NCBI GenBank assembly: GCA_021849995.1
Contig: JAJZSC010000149.1
Coordinates: 1,444 to 7,393, forward strand
Direction of reading: 5' to 3'
Length of the DNA stretch: 5,950 nt
Source of the DNA: Bacillota bacterium
GTDB lineage: Bacteria > Bacillota > Desulfitobacteriia > Desulfitobacteriales > Desulfitobacteriaceae
Below the pieces are notes generated by a model, which saw only the letters and a list, made by a program, of their open reading frames with translations, did no database searches and had not been told where the DNA came from. The first letter of the stretch is position 1, and each line of letters begins with the position of its first letter. The translations under genes were made by a program, and so were the position numbers. Shown here in pieces: positions 5,571 through 5,950 of this stretch.

Positions 5571-5950
5571 TATCCCGTTCATTTGCCCCCGGTTGAAATT
5601 CATCTGAGTAAGTATCTGGTTGCTTAAGCGGAAGGTATCATAGCAGTTTAATGCCGAAAGTTTCTCATTTAACCTGTAAAAGAACATTCTGTGAAAAAGC
5701 AGGCTCAATAATTCTAAGTCCTTGTTTTAACTCGCCTTCTCCTGATTAAAAAGGGAGTCATATTCCAGATTTGCCGTTTGAATGCCAGAAACTAGTCTAC
5801 GGGTAACTTCTTCTTTAATTAATCCCAAGTTTGGCGTAAGAATTTTCCAGTGCTAGATATAGAAAGGCTTTCAGGGTTTCTCCTGATGTGATTTCGGGAC
5901 TACATCAGATTCTCGGCCTTCTTTAAGACCGTTTTATACCATTTTGGTTG
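5445..5950 (-). pseudogene. Frameshifted DUF2695-domain gene, 5' end beyond the window
   Basis: The minus strand carries a DUF2695-like C-terminal domain: FFYRLNEKLSALNCYDTFRL, SNQILTQMNFNRGQMNGILE and KNGAVCDCEVIYYV, where CDCEV is the family hallmark. Coding sequence clearly continues upstream in pieces. NKDLELLSLLFHRM is preceded in the same frame by a TAA (5729-5727) and then IKEEVTRRLVSGIQTANLEY and DSLFNQEKAS. Near 5823 the frame changes to SPEITSGETLKAFLYLALEN and SYAKLG. Near 5903 it changes again to QPKWYKTVLKKAENLM at the window edge. Two frameshifts plus a stop mean a dead gene unless the read is faulty. Homology ends at about 5514; the remaining 22 codons to 5445 are probably non-native. 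DUF2695 proteins are small cytosolic proteins of unknown function. A restart at TTG 5708 (87 residues) is possible, but I see no convincing ribosome site at the right distance. Confidence 0.65.

Overview
The window looks like an accessory stretch of a Gram-positive Firmicutes chromosome, most likely from the Clostridia (Peptococcaceae-like). The clues are strong GGAGG-type ribosome sites, TTG starts, a cell-wall-binding repeat 2 (CWB2) fragment, and proteins whose closest remembered relatives are clostridial or bacillar. This placement is inferred from protein character only. No RNA gene, CRISPR array or complete insertion sequence was found.

Layout. Bases 1-1245 hold the 3' two thirds of an ABC exporter half-transporter of the TM288 type. 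Directly after its stop, in the same frame, lies a start-less scrap of a CWB2 surface protein (1246-1428). On the minus strand follows an AT-rich gene for a PlsC-superfamily acyltransferase (1434-2222) with two substituted catalytic motifs, its own promoter and a TTG start. Bases 2223-2796 are a non-genic interval with a good minus-strand terminator hairpin (2462-2486), possible decayed coding sequence, and a + strand remnant that runs into the end of the next gene.

The best-preserved part is a divergent gene pair. One gene (2797-3816, minus) encodes a two-domain protein matching what I recall as DUF7309 plus DUF6930. The other (4188-5294, plus) encodes a DUF1841-like domain, an intact SEC-C zinc-binding motif and TPR-like helices. 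About 370 bp of AT-rich DNA with candidate promoters facing both ways separates them. Neither has a known biochemical function that I can name, and their pairing is the most plausible candidate for an undescribed functional unit.

The right end (5295-5950) is gene debris. It holds the C-terminal end of one + strand gene and the ribosome site and first codons of the gene that followed it, apparently a slice of a lost operon. This abuts a minus-strand DUF2695-family gene broken by two frameshifts and a stop. At least four separate gene scraps in 6 kb, plus an AT-rich acyltransferase inserted among them, indicate a region rearranged repeatedly by insertion and deletion.
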